Source: Glebionis coronaria
Lineage: Eukaryota; Streptophyta; Magnoliopsida; Asterales; Asteraceae
NCBI GenBank assembly: GCA_025667525.1
Contig: CM046880.1
Location: 594,121,895-594,185,894 of the forward strand
Direction of reading: 5' to 3'
Length of the DNA stretch: 64,000 nucleotides
Below are positions 23,214-34,549 of the stretch, one piece after another. The notes under the pieces are model-generated. The model was given only the letters and a program-made list of their open reading frames with translations, ran no database searches and was not told where the DNA came from. The position numbers were made by a program, and so were the translations under genes. How positions within the stretch are numbered: position 1 is the first letter of the stretch; each line of letters opens with the position of its first letter.

Positions 23214-24094
23214 TGTTGGTCCCTTGTAATTAGTACTATACTTAAGAATACTAAGTATAGTCCCAACCCGTGGTTAAGTAATGCAATAAACTTAATACAA
23301 GTAAAGTAAATAACACAAAGGTTTTTCAACGTTTAACTCTTAGCTTTATTAAAGAAGTATACCCTATTGTGTACGAAGCTACAATAGCGATTGAATAGAC
23401 AATGTGTGGTTTTATGATCTCCTCACTAACAAGCTAGTCCAATCCTAACGATTGCTAAGCTTGACGATTCTATCAACAAGAGTTTAGAACTCAAGTGTTT
23501 GATCGTATTTGGAGGAGAGAAAACTTTGTTTGTTAATGACTAAAGCATTTAGTGCACAAACTTATTTTCTCTCCTTTTACAAGCATCCTATTTATAGAAG
23601 GAAAGTTGGGTAGAAGACAATAATTGCCCATGTGCAATTCTTGTCTTATTGGTACAGTGTAGTATCTTGTCTTACCCTATTCTAAGTAGTAAGACGTAAG
23701 TCCTTTACACTTGTCAGTACCCCATCTATCCCAAAAGGGTAAGTCACGCTAATTGTGTGATGTACTTCATCTTGTCATAATTCAACTTATCCCGCCTTTA
23801 CTTCAGTCTTGGAGAATGCTTGTTATCTTTAGGGAGATCGTATGGGCTTCAGTGAGTCTATTGCCACAACTCACTGAACCCATCACCTTCTTCTTCATCA
23901 TAGAAATCATTCATTGAGCTTCGCCTCTCTGAATGCTCGAGTCTTTCTTTTAGACTCTGTCTAGGAACTCGAAGGCAACTCACCGAGTGACTGTTCACTC
24001 AGTGACTTAGTTATGTTCAAGGTTAATACTTCACTTACGCTGATTGTTATTCAAATCCATTAGAAAGGTCATTAGGTACTGAATTGACCTAACA
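23214..24094 (-). repeat. Copia 5' LTR (881 bp)
   Basis: TGTTGG...CTAACA ends, same length as the left LTR. TATAAATA at 23589-23596 on the minus strand is the probable promoter box for the element transcript. Confidence 0.93.
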
Positions 24095-24099
24095 CAAAT

Positions 24100-25020
24100 C
24101 CACGACTCAGATGGATTGGCATGTTCAACACAACAAACCAAAGGCCAATATCAATTTAGTACTGTTGCACATCACATAATAGCCACGATTGATCTAGAAG
24201 CAAAGAATTCAAATTCGGCATATTGAAGGAATATCTAAGGACACTTTCGACATTGTAGTCGATTTGGGTTTAAGGTTTACTTCATCCTCACATTTGTATA
24301 TATAGAAGACAGAGTTTAGCTTTTAGACTTGTTCCAAATTTTCCTTGAATTATCTTGTAATTTTAATATATTTTAATGAAATAAAAGTTTGAGTTCTATT
24401 TTACTTTAAATTGTAATTTACAAAAAGGCATTTTAATTTTATGTCATTTAAATTATTTGCAAAACTTTTATCTTTCAAGTTCATCCCAAAAACCTTAAAC
24501 TGTTTTTGGGAGATCCATTATAAATTCGAGTAATTTAAAGCTTACTTGACAAATAAGCTTTAAATTACTTGATTTATGTTGTCACCATTTAACTTCTTGC
24601 AAAAAGTTTTTCTTCAAAAGTTTAGTTTAAACTATTTTTTATCACTATAGCATAAGCCCATATAAGCTGAGCTTATTTGAGCTTATTGCTTTCATGTTTA
24701 TCCTTTGTTGTGTTGTTCTTTGATGTTTTAGGTTCAAAAGTTTAGTTTAAAAGTATTTTCATCGTGCCCCTAAGACTTTCTCGGTTTATGATGCTTAATA
24801 AACTTTGGCGAGGGCGGAGGGATAACTCAGAGTACTCCATATTTGTGTCAAACTTAGGAGTACTTTAGCTATCCTTTGTTCATGTCACAGTTTATCTAGG
24901 TTCTTTTTGGAACCGTGGAGGTCACTAGTTGCAAAATATGTATCAACTACCTATTCCTAAGTACTAATGTACACATAACACCAATCTTTGCATCAAATGC
25001 TACGCAAGATATATAGATTA
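24100..25020. other. Intergenic, no gene seen
   Basis: AT-rich. Some short inverted words around AAGCTTTAAATTACTTGA (24525-24575) form a local hairpin. No coding frame has protein-like composition. Confidence 0.45.
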
Positions 25021-25265
25021 CTCCCTCCGTCCCATATTAAATGTCCACTTTGAATTTTTCGGGTCTTTCTTTTACAACTTTGAAGATATATAGTATTACC
25101 GTAGTTGTTAGATATGCAGCTGAATGTTTGATATCTAAATGACCTACCGACATATCAAAAGGTTGAGAAAACTTTGATGAGATGAGAGGAGTAATCCAGA
25201 AGACCAGAACACTTCGATATGTTGGATCGTCTCTAGTCTTTACTCTCAAATGTATACGGGAGAAA
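25021..25265. mobile_element. Stowaway-like MITE, one recognisable end
   Basis: Starts right after TA with CTCCCTCCGTCCCATATTAA, the classic Stowaway (Tc1/mariner) end. The expected complementary right end is not seen; the region reaches at most the ACGGGAGAAACGGTC segment near 25257-25270. It is probably truncated or diverged. The frame across it is not a gene. Confidence 0.55.
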
Positions 25266-25652
25266 CGGTCTTAATGTTTTGCAAGTATAAATTAAGTACA
25301 TGTCTGCTAAGAAATGCCATTCCTAAATGCATACTCAGACAAGGACATTAACGTTCAAAAACAAATTTTGGTTGTGACAATTTAATTTTATTAACATATT
25401 ACTTGTACAACTATAATAAAAACCTTTCTATATACCGACAATCATGATTAAAATAAAGCTGAATAGCCCAATCTCATTAAACTTACGTGCCTTATTAACC
25501 ATTTTCGTTGTTGTAGTGTGCTATTAATATTTTGGGGATGTATTTCAATTAATAGACCCAATGTAGCAAAGCTTTAAAGCTTGGGTACCCTAGCGTCATA
25601 TATGGCGCTGTGGGTTTTGGCACGAGAATTTCCATGGCTCACCATATCACGC
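25266..25652. other. Intergenic, no gene seen
   Basis: Single-copy sequence leading to the tandem array. Nothing coding is visible. Confidence 0.4.
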
Positions 25653-25918
25653 CTGGTGCCAAAGGGTCTGACGTAGTAGGCACCACCCTTCGTCATAGAT
25701 TTTCTTTTTAATGTTTAATAGGGTATGTGTAGACCCATGATATTATTTTTTTTTCCCATAACCATTCGCGAAGGAATGTGGAGAGTAAGGTGGGTCATCT
25801 TTCGTAATTCTACCTATATTGAATGCCCGAATATAGTGTATCTATTATCAATTGTTGGGCCACACTAAAAATACTACTAGCAACATATTTATATTAGTCC
25901 ATGTATCAACCTTTACTA

Positions 25919-26159
25919 GTTTTTTTTTTTTATATTTAGAACGGCATCTCAATCTCACTGAAATTCGACCCCCGAGTTATACCATCCATAACGGACAGGC
26001 CCCGGGACCCGAACCACTAGGGGATAACCTTTAGAACTCACGGCTTCGCACTAAGGAGGAAAATCAAGGATTTTTGTCTCTTGCAAGATTTGAACCCATG
26101 ACCAAACCCCCTCCCCAAGCTCCAGGAGGGAACCCAGGTGACCAACTGCTCTAAAGCAG
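25919..26159 (-). mobile_element. SINE copy in array unit 1 (5' end cut)
   Basis: Same SINE as at 27447-27676, read on the minus strand. Its A-rich 3' tail is the poly(T) at 25919-25930 and its 5' end is lost at the unit junction. Confidence 0.7.
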
Positions 26160-26426
26160 CTGGTGCCAAAGGGTCTGATGTAGTAGGCACCACCCTTCGT
26201 CATAGATTTTCTTTTTAATGTTTAATGGGGTATGTGTAGACCCATGACATTATGTTTTCCCATAACCATTGGCGAAGGTATGTGGAGGGTAAGGTGGGCC
26301 ATCTTTCGTAATTCTACCTCTATTGAATGCCCGAATGTAGTGGATCTATTATCAATTGTTGGGCCGCACTAAAAATACTACTAGAAACATGTTTATATTA
26401 GTCCATGTAGAAACCTTTACTAGTAG

Positions 26427-26661
26427 GATTTTTTTTATATAGAACGGCATCTCAATATCATTGAAATCCGACCCCCGAGTTATACCATCCATAACGGGCA
26501 GGCCACCGGACCCGAACCACTAGGGGATAACCCCTAGAACTCACGGCTTCGAACTAAGGAGGAAAATCAAGGATTTTTGTCTCTTGCAAGACTTGAACCC
26601 ATGACCAAACCCCCTCCCCAAACTACAGGAGGAACCCAGGTGGCCAACTGCTCTAAAGCAG
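26427..26661 (-). mobile_element. SINE copy in array unit 2 (5' end cut)
   Basis: Starts after the CTTTACTAGTAG target sequence with GATTTTTTTT as its complementary tail, and ends at the unit junction. Confidence 0.7.
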
Positions 26662-26939
26662 CTGGTGCCAAAGGGTCTGACGTAGTAGGCACCACCCTTC
26701 GTCATAGATTTTCTTTTTAATGTTTAATGGGGTATGTGTAGACCCATGACATTATTTGTTTCCCATAACCATTGGCGAAGGAATGTGGAGGGTAAGGTGG
26801 GCCATCTTTCGTAATTCTACCTCTATTGAATGCCCGAATGTAGTGGATCTATTATCAATTGTTGGGCCACACTAAAAATACTACTAGAAACATCTTTATA
26901 TTAGTCCATGTAGAAACCTTTACTAGTAGGATTTTTTTT

Positions 26940-27178
26940 TTTATTTTTTTTTATCTAGAATGGTATCTCAATCTCACTGAAATCCGACCCCCGAGTTATA
27001 CCATCCATAACGGGCAGGCCCCGAGACCCGAACCACTAGGGGGTAACCCTTAGAACTCACGGCTTCGCACTAAGGAGGAAAATCAAGGATTTTTGTCTCT
27101 TGCAAGATTTGAACCCATGACCAAACCCCCTCCACAAGCTCCAGGAGGGAACCCAGGTGGCCAACTGCTCTAAAGCAG
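26940..27178 (-). mobile_element. SINE copy in array unit 3 (5' end cut)
   Basis: As in unit 2, but the tail is longer (T-rich stretch to about 26952). Confidence 0.7.
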
Positions 27179-27446
27179 CTGGTGCCAAAGGGTCTGATGT
27201 AGTAGGCACCACCCTTCGTCATAGATTTTCTTTTTAATGTTTAATGGGGTATGTATAGACCCATGACATTATTTTTTTCCCATAACCATTGGCGAAGGAA
27301 TGTGGAGGGTAAGGTGGGCCATCTTTCGTAATTCTACCTCTACTGAATGCCCGAATGTAGTATATCTATTATCAATTTTTGGGCCACACTAAAAATACTA
27401 CTAGCAACATATTTATATTAGTCCACGTAGAAACCTTTACTAGTAG

Positions 27447-27676
27447 TTTTTTTTGGCATCTCAATCTCACTGAAATCCGATCCCTGAGTTATACCATCCA
27501 TAACGGGCAGGTCTCGGGACCCGAACCACTAAGGGATAACCCTTAGAACTCACGGCTTCGCACTAAGGAGGAAAATCAAGGATTTTTATCTCTTGCAAGA
27601 CTTGAACCCATGACCAAACCCCCTCCCCAAACTCCAGGAGGAACCCAGGTGGCCAACTGCTCTAAAGCAGTTGGTT
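27447..27676 (-). mobile_element. tRNA-derived SINE, complete copy (230 bp)
   Basis: Minus strand: the 5' end carries an A-box-like TAGAGCAGTTGG, about 50 bp later a B-box-like GGGTTCAAGTC, and then a body ending in an A-rich tail. This spacing is typical of pol III promoters in plant SINEs. A 16-bp target duplication AAACCTTTACTAGTAG flanks it exactly (27431-27446 and 27677-27692). The first bases form a perfect 9-bp hairpin (CCAACTGCT with AGCAGTTGG). No protein is encoded. Confidence 0.82.
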
Positions 27677-27692
27677 AAACCTTTACTAGTAG

Positions 27693-29502
27693 TATTATTT
27701 TGCAAGTGATCTAATTTTGTCATTACAACATGTTAGTAATTAGTTTCATCTTTATTTTCTTTAATTGGTTAAATTTTAGTTAGTTGTTTCTTTACAATTT
27801 ACATTATTAATCATTTTAACTCTATATGTACATCATTAAAGTGACTCGTTTATGTGTTGATTATAATTTTATGAATATTTTGCCATTTTCTTTTATAGCT
27901 GAATAAAACTGTTTTTAACAGTTATATTTAGGTATTTAGATATATTTTCTCATTTGTAAAAGATACAGTTAAGGATTTTAATTTATATACACTTTTATAT
28001 AAATTTAACAATGTTAATAAGCCGCGGTGAAACTAAAATGCTAAATGAGTAAATTTGTTGCAACATATTACATAGTTATATGATGATACTTTAGCATGTA
28101 TTAACGTCTTTTGAAAAAAAATTGGCCACTCCACAAACAAATTCTTGGCTACGCTTCTGCCCATAACATAACATTTTCTAGTGTTGAGAAGGGAGTCTGA
28201 AAAATGTGATGTCATAACTTTCTGGTGTTATAGTGACTTTTACGACTGCACTTTTGCTCACGACACCAATCCATGACACCTTAGGGTACTTGAATGAGTT
28301 TTGTTGTTGAAGTGCTTTTTCATATATGTCGAGGAGAACACAAGAACTACGTAGTATGTGTTTTCCTGGCACCAAATTTATCGGCTAGGCTTGTCAATGA
28401 TGCTAAAGTAGCTTGAGTGTAGTGTGAGCCTGTGAGGCCCAATCAAGGATAACATGGTACTGGACACTTATACATGTTTATTAATGTGTCCAGTGAGGCC
28501 CATTTAAAGATTACATGAACAAAACTTGTTAATTTTGAATTACTAATTCAAGTGACAAATTTTAGAAAAGTTTATTTATCAATATTTTGTAGTACTTTCA
28601 AAGTCAAAAATTCAAAATGAAAATAATAGTAGAAGATAAAACTCATCCTTTTACACTGATAATACTAACCCACTTACACTCAAATATAAGTTTAAATATT
28701 TGTATCAACTTATTCTAATTAAATATTCTATAAAATGATTGTTTTCAGATAAAAAAAGTATGTAAAATAGCGGGAACACATTGATTCTAGGTGTTTTTTT
28801 GTCCTTCCCGCAAATATTAGCTACGATAACTCTTTTTTCTAAGCAAAGCTCCTACTATAGAAGTGTAAAATATGAGCCGAGACTTGAACCTTTGTCTTTT
28901 AATGCATAAGATCTCTCTCGTGGATTAATAAGTTTTTCGAAAATAGTAGCAACCGAGCAAAACCTTTTCGGGATTGTTTTTATTTATCAGTTTTGCTTAT
29001 AAAAAATGTTATGCTTTAAAGATAAGTTAACTTTTGATATTTGATCAATGACTATATTTAATCAAAAACCATGCTAAGATATTTATGATGACAAGTCTTT
29101 TAACTTCCGTATAACACTTGCTAATCACATTAGCCACGATTCTAAGTAACATATTAATTGTAATTATTTGTGTACTCGCAACAACTATATGTCCACGATT
29201 CTAAGCAAAAACACTCTTCAAAGCAATGACCAAACAATAATAGTAACATAGATTAATCTTATCATCACAAAGACATAAACTAAAAGTAAATAATGCATAT
29301 TAAAAAAATCGAAAAACTATAAACAAAAGATACATAAAATCCTCAAATACAAGAAACATCAAAGTCATAACAAACATAAACAACCAAAACCTAACATCAT
29401 ATTCTCTAAAAATTAATAATAATCCAATCAATACTAATTATAATAAAAATCAATATCGACTCGTCGAGTTAAACAACCCCAACAAATCGTCGTTTTCTCG
29501 TT
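27693..29502. other. Intergenic, AT-rich; downstream flank of the glucanase
   Basis: No gene. The two frames near 28033-28375 have no homology I recognise and overlap each other. TGTCCAGTGAGGCCCA-like words recur at about 28425-28500. Confidence 0.45.
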
Positions 29503-31273
29503 CTAGTAGCCCGTAGGAAATTTGCAACTGCCATAACCTGTACGATAAAAACGATTTGTTACGTTAGCTAAACCATAAAAAGAACACTAGTATATGTCAA
29601 AACTATGTCCTTAGTCATAATAATATGAAAAAATGGCAACTTTAGTATTATGTATGGGGTGTTTGTTTTGGTTTAGGGCTTATGACTTATTTGGTTCTCG
29701 GCTTATGTTTCAAAATAAGCCACAAAATGTGAGCCTATGAAACATATGTCCAAAACCAAATAAGTTATAAATCGGTCATATAAGCCGAAACAAACACCCC
29801 TTTAAGTATATTATTTAGGAAAATATGTAATCTGAACATGTTTCAAGTATTTGAAAATATTAAAAGCATAAACATAGGAGAGATCATAGGATACGTACGA
29901 GGATGTTGAGTAACAACATAAGCAGCGCCACCAAAATCACACGAACCACTCACACGTGCCGATTTCTGATAATAACTGTTGAACGCATAACTAGCATGAG
30001 CCTCGACTGTATTAGGATCGTAACACGAGTCCCCTTCCTGAATCGGACGACAATCGGCACCCCCTTCACCACATGCATAATCCAAAGCCTTTTGCAGCCT
30101 CTCATTGCCTGCATTCCCATTTGCCACACACCATGTCTGACCCACTTTACTCACCTCCGTGTCATTGCCACTCACGGGAGCCGCAGATGGGGCTGATACG
30201 GGCACCACTGCGACTTCCGAGGGAGTGTTCTTTAATGCTTCTAAGCTTAAAGGCACATTATACACTTTTTCTTCATTAGGGTAAAATAAACCATAGTTCT
30301 TTTCCGACGTGGGCCCGGTCTTTTGATTCTCGTTAAATAAAGCAAAAAGGTACACGGTTAATGGTTCGTCTGGTCTCATTGGTGACCCACCTCCCGTGAG
30401 TACCCGACGGACCAAATTACCATTATACTGAGCTGCATTAGTCTCTGCAGCTCCGGTTTCATCCGAGTCACCTTTAGAAGGCCATCCAGTCTCCGAAACA
30501 ACGATTTTCAGTTTATTAGCACCAACCGCATCCAATGCAGCATAAACCGCGTCAACTTGTGCATCAAATAAAGACTTGTACACGATTCCAGTTTTATCAT
30601 CCTTCACGCCTTTGTTATCACGTAACAAAGCGTAATCCAATGAAATAGTATCGGTATTACCTTCATACGCGAAAAACGGATACACATTCACCATAAGATA
30701 AGACCCCGTTTGTTGCAAGAAGCTAAACATTGGCTTAAGTACCGGTTCAATAAGCTCGGGCTTAAACGAACCGGACGAAGTAGGGTACGATGTAGCTAAT
30801 GCGCTAAGTGCTATAGGTGTCGAAACTTTAATATTAACCTTGTTTTTCGTAAGCGAAGAGTACATATTCTTCATGGCAGGCACTAAATAATTCGTATTAG
30901 ACGGATCAACGAAAACCTCGTTACCAACCGCGATCGCTTCGATAATCGTATCCGGGTGATAAGGCAATATATTCGTCTTAACCCATTCGTCCGTAAAAGC
31001 TTGATCACCCGCTGCGGCTTTTAGCTTTTCGTTAGGTAAAGCTACGACAACGCTTATTTTGGACCCCGAAAGTGCCTTAAGGACAGTAGGCTCGGTATCA
31101 AATATTTTGATGTGATCAATGTTGTTTGTTTTAAGGAGGTGGACAACTTTTGTCGGGTCGGGGAGATTGTCGGCGACACGGCCATAGTTGACGCCTATCG
31201 TGCCTGTGGCCGTGACGCTGGCGATGGCCGAAACGAGGAGGAGGAGGGATGCTATGATTGTGTTGGAAGACAT
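29503..31273 (-). CDS. Glucan endo-1,3-beta-glucosidase (GH17 with X8/CBM43), 469 aa, two exons
   Basis: Hydrolyses internal beta-1,3-glucan bonds (callose or fungal wall glucan) in the apoplast. Exon 1 is 29899-31273 and exon 2 is 29503-29537; the GT-AG intron 29538-29898 joins them in phase to end in YGSCKFPTGY. Reading through the donor gives a false 476-residue end. Residues 1 to about 22 are a signal peptide. The GH17 domain spans about 24-345 with GVNYGRVADNLP, the acid/base Glu119 in AVGNEV and the nucleophile Glu261 in SETGWPSKG. A Ser/Ala/Pro linker (about 350-375) leads to the X8 domain (TWCVANG, from 380; Cys-rich to CDFGGAA at 445-451). The protein ends right after X8 with no hydrophobic GPI-type tail, so it is probably secreted. 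All catalytic residues are present; it looks functional. Confidence 0.95.
29538..29898 (-). other. Intron of the glucanase gene, containing a MITE
   Basis: Donor GTACGT at 29893-29898 and acceptor TACAG at 29538-29542 on the minus strand. It separates the last 35 coding nucleotides from the rest. Positions 29656-29800 are a small palindromic element. Confidence 0.9.
29656..29800. mobile_element. 145-bp MITE in the glucanase intron
   Basis: Ends GGGGTGTTTGTTT and AAACAAACACCCC are perfect complements, and the interior (GGCTTATG, CATAAGCC-type words) is largely self-complementary. The target duplication is unclear, so the superfamily is not assigned. Related ends occur at 40540, 41388, 41505 and 42188. 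Confidence 0.75.
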
Positions 31274-31309
31274 ATTTGGTTATGAGGGTTTAGATGTGAT
31301 TGAGATGTG

Positions 31310-31317
31310 TATTTATA
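31310..31317 (-). promoter_or_regulatory. TATA box of the glucanase gene
   Basis: TATAAATA on the minus strand, 36 bp upstream of the ATG at 31273. This implies a very short 5' leader if used. Confidence 0.65.
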
Positions 31318-31964
31318 GTGTGAGGTTTGTGTGTGATAATGGAATTAGGGTGAGGTGAAAATGTAATGTAGTGGGTTAAAAAAAGTGGGGTGGGTAAAAA
31401 ACGTGGGGTCATTTTTGTAACTATGTATTTGACTTGTTAAAAAGTAGTTAGCAAATTATGGGGTAGGGTCATTTCTTACCGGGTTGACAATTTTAATTTG
31501 TAACGTATTTCACACAAAATAATTGAAATGATTCTTTGTAAATTTCAATTATTTTGTGTGAAATTATTTTGAAATTATTTCTTTGTAAATTTTAATTTGT
31601 AACGTATTTCACACAAAATAATTGAAATTATTTTGTAAATTTCAATTATTTTAATCTAATTAAAAACTAGCTTATCAAGACAATTTTAGAATAAAAGATT
31701 GTTATGGTTAAAAAATGATTCTTTGTAAATTTTGAAACAATTAAAGCTAAAAAAAAAAAATATATTCGAAATAAAATTTATATATCGTGTAAGGATAGAA
31801 TTTTAGTTTAGTATAAACTCAACCAATCAATCACAATCATCCATTTTTATCATGTAACAGAAAAACTTATTTTTTAAAAATTAAATATCTCACAAACCGT
31901 TTATCGTTACGTAAAACAAAACATATAATCGCGACGAGAATTAAATCATCTATCTATCGAGGGA
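31318..31964. repeat. Glucanase upstream region with inverted/direct AT repeats
   Basis: At 31490-31650 the phrase GTAACGTATTTCACACAAAATAATTGAAAT occurs twice as a direct repeat (about 31501 and 31598), and its complement (ATTTTGTGTGAAAT) lies between them. The region can fold into a long AT-rich hairpin. No coding sequence is seen. Confidence 0.6.
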
Positions 31965-32222
31965 CACATGTATACTTTCGACGAATTTTTTTTTCAACTT
32001 TTTTTCTTAAGTCACGTCTGGAGAGAATCATATATGATTCGTCACGAAACATATATGATATGAATCATATATGATTTTCTGAAAATCATATATGATTCGT
32101 GACGAATCATATATGATTCGTGACGAATCATATATGAATTGTGACGAATCATATATGATTCTCTCCAGACGTGACTTAAGAAAAAAAGTCGAAAAAAGGT
32201 CATCGAAAGTATATAGATGTGA
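31965..32222. repeat. Foldback element with palindrome array AATCATATATGATT
   Basis: Two arms of about 75-80 bp (31965-32046 and 32141-32222) are inverted complements through CTTAAGTCACGTCTGGAGAG. The loop and inner arms hold six copies of the 14-bp palindrome AATCATATATGATT (starting about 32027, 32063, 32083, 32105, 32126 and 32147, one of them with a mismatch), plus a degenerate one, partly at a 21-bp period with GTGACG spacers. The tyrosine/serine/methionine frames crossing it are repeat artefacts. Confidence 0.8.
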
Positions 32223-32389
32223 CGAATCATATAAATTATTTGAGATGATTTCACAACCTTTCCATGTTTTTGGTATTAGACGAATACATGTGTATATCGA
32301 TAAAATTTTATATCTACATATAGTTGTAGTAATAAAAAAGTTATATATGAGTTATAAACGAAAAATAATAAAAATTTGAGGATTTAAAG

Positions 32390-33620
32390 ATTAAACATAA
32401 TGTTTTGAAACTCCGTTAGATCTAGTCGGTTTAAAGTGATTCGGATCAATCTGGTTTTCAAAACGGTTGAACAGGTAACCCGAAAACATGTTGTTTTGTC
32501 GAATACCGGTGGACCTGATGGTCGAAATAGTTAAAATCGTAACCCGATGACCTGGTTATTGAATCGATTGAAAATCGGTTTTTAAAATATTAATAGTGTG
32601 TTAATAATTCAATTTTGATTTATCACCTTATTATCAAATCTATTTATGAAATATAGATTTTCACCTTTTTACTTTCTAAGAAAAAAGATAAACTTTTCAT
32701 ACATAATATAAAATGTAGATAAGCTTTTTTATCTACTTGATTAAAACCTTACTCAGGTTCAAAATAGTAGAATTGTGTTTGGTAAGCTGCATGTTTCTTT
32801 TTCACGGATATTATCTAAAAATGTAAACTTAAAAAACTTACCTTTATATTAAGTAATAGTATACCATTTTCAACCGATATTGATTGATAGGTAACCATCC
32901 CAAATTGTGGTTCAACTCTATTTTCTTCCAAGTACATATCTACATAGGTGGCAAATTTAAGCGTGTTGTGTTGGTATTGTTTTATTTGATTTTCTAAGTT
33001 TGCAAACATGAAGTTTAACTGGTTAACTAGCTCGACGAGTTTAACTGGTTAACTAGCTCGAAGATCGAATCAGATGTGATTAAATTTTTACTTGTTTAAG
33101 AACCATGCTAAAATCCTTTTCTTTTTACCCGTATTTGTCCAGTTTGATTAACCCGAACGGTTCATGACTTTTGAAAATAAATCTAACAAAACGTTTTCCT
33201 TACTTTCTAAGTTAATTGACAAGTGTTAGTTAAAATTTTGTAATACATTAAATAAGGATTATAAATTATCTTGGAAGCGCTAACTAATATTGTATTGTTT
33301 TAATATAGAGCGTTATAACTTGGATACGTAATTTTACTTTTTATTGCAAATGTTTGTTATTTTTATAAATATAGAACTTAAAACAAAGTTTATCGATTGT
33401 ATCTCATTCATTTTAATTGGTTCAAACAAATATATGAATAAAAATAAAGTCAGATTCAATCATGAGATTATGCAACACTACATATTAATTAATATAGAAA
33501 ATGTTTATGCATGTGTGTAGAATCGATTTGATTCGGCGATTCAACCTATTGAATCGGTGATCCAGTGAATCAACGACTAAACCAAATCAATATAAAAATT
33601 AGGTTTTGAAATGTTGTTCA
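32390..33620. repeat. Decayed element rich in AACCGG/GAATCGGTT words
   Basis: CGGTTGAACAGGTAACCCG, ATTGAATCGATTGAAAATCGG and GATTCAACC-type words lie at 32400-32590 and 33010-33610, with AT-rich DNA between. The outer edges (ATGTTTTGAAAC near 32400 and GGTTTTGAAATGTTG near 33603) recall the ends of the hAT MITE at 475-877, but the match is weak and no target duplication was found. Confidence 0.4.
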
Positions 33621-34549
33621 ACCTTTTAAATAAATTAATACTGATATATATTGACGATTACATATAGTTTTTTTTTTTTTTTATAATGATAGTTTTTTTA
33701 TATGATGCATGGGCTTAACTAACATTCCAATGCAAAATTTTAAAATTTAGTAAACTATAATCATTGTTCTTTATATATGGTAATCAATGTCACATTAGTC
33801 TCATGTCGGATATGTTTGGTAGATTCAATCATTATTTTTCAAAAACATTTTATTAAGTAAGACCACTTGATATACATATACAGACACCTAGCTTTTAAGG
33901 AGATGAATGGGCGATTATCATGTCACATTATAAAGACTTATGTTTGATTCATATGACTAAATAACTACTCGAATCACTAACTACTAACTCCTCGTTAAAA
34001 CATGACCACTCGATGGGTTTAGACCACACATCGTCTATCGAAGGGAGAAAATTTACGTAGTTTGCATGAATTCTCTTAAACACGATAACGTGCTTTAGCA
34101 AAACAATATACAATACTCCTAGCGTCGATTGAGTATATTATGCTCGATTGAGTATATCTTACGATACTTCTAGCGTCGATGTGTACATCATTCATGTGAA
34201 TGGACATGTCCGTAACAATTTGGTGTGAAAACTACGTAAGCGAAAAAGATACTCCCGTCATAATCGCGAGCCTTAAGTCTATAAATATGATTACAGTTTG
34301 GTGTGAACTACACAATATTCTCGTAAAATAGAAGAATCATACTAAAGTTGATCTTATGATATATTTTTAGTCGAATTATCATATCTATTTAATATCCGTA
34401 CATATTCGTGTGAACTACAATAAATCTTTGTAAAATGATCTAACAACCATATAATCATTATTATTGTTATAATTTATTTATGAGGTATTTAAGTAAGTCA
34501 TATGATTATATGAACATTGTGTAGAATTTGAATAATGTAGATAGCGTGT
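33621..34549. other. Intergenic, no gene seen
   Basis: AT-rich. A small direct repeat of TAGCGTCGAT and CGATTGAGTATAT occurs at 34118-34178. Confidence 0.4.

Larger units (their letters stand above)
11081..24094 (-). mobile_element. Ty1/copia LTR retrotransposon, 13.0 kb, full length
   Basis: Bounded by two 881-bp LTRs with TGTTGG...CTAACA ends and an exact 5-bp target duplication CAAAT (11076-11080, 24095-24099). It is coded on the minus strand, so the 5' LTR is the right one. Order of parts: LTR, tRNA-iMet primer site, gag, coiled-coil linker, zinc-knuckle array, protease, integrase, RT, RNase H, a 4-kb accessory frame, polypurine tract, LTR. Integrase before RT marks Ty1/copia. Length and the extra ORF in the envelope-like position resemble Sireviruses, but a tree would be needed to place it. 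Every reading frame has stops or shifts, and the LTRs differ at a few percent of sites by eye, so it is neither brand-new nor ancient. Confidence 0.95.
25653..27676. repeat. Four-copy tandem array of about 500-bp units, each with a SINE
   Basis: Units start at CTGGTGCCAAAGGGTCTGA at 25653, 26160, 26662 and 27179 (507, 502, 517 and 498 bp). Each has about 270 bp of unique-looking sequence (GTAGTAGGCACCACCC, then ATGCCCGAAT and TTGTTGGGCC) followed by a minus-strand SINE. In the first three units the SINE is cut at AGCAGCT, where the next unit begins; only the last unit keeps the full SINE 5' end and its right target duplication. The array therefore arose by tandem amplification after one SINE insertion. 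The two roughly 60-codon frames repeated in it are not genes. Confidence 0.9.

Noticed and set aside
25852..27053. Two similar 60-64-codon frames that look like a duplicated small gene
   Set aside because: They are the same segment of the tandem unit, crossing the SINE border and its poly(T), and units 2 and 4 do not keep the frame.
28033..28375. Two overlapping minus-strand frames as a small gene upstream of the SINE array
   Set aside because: No shared motif or splice logic, and they differ in frame; composition is that of surrounding AT-rich DNA.
29903..30279. Plus-strand frames of 97 and 68 codons
   Set aside because: Antisense shadows of the X8 domain of the glucanase gene.
32042..32379. 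Frames encoding repeated SYMIRHE/ESYMIRD units, superficially like a repeat protein
   Set aside because: Both strands give similar repeats because the DNA is a palindrome array; there is no unique sequence or promoter.
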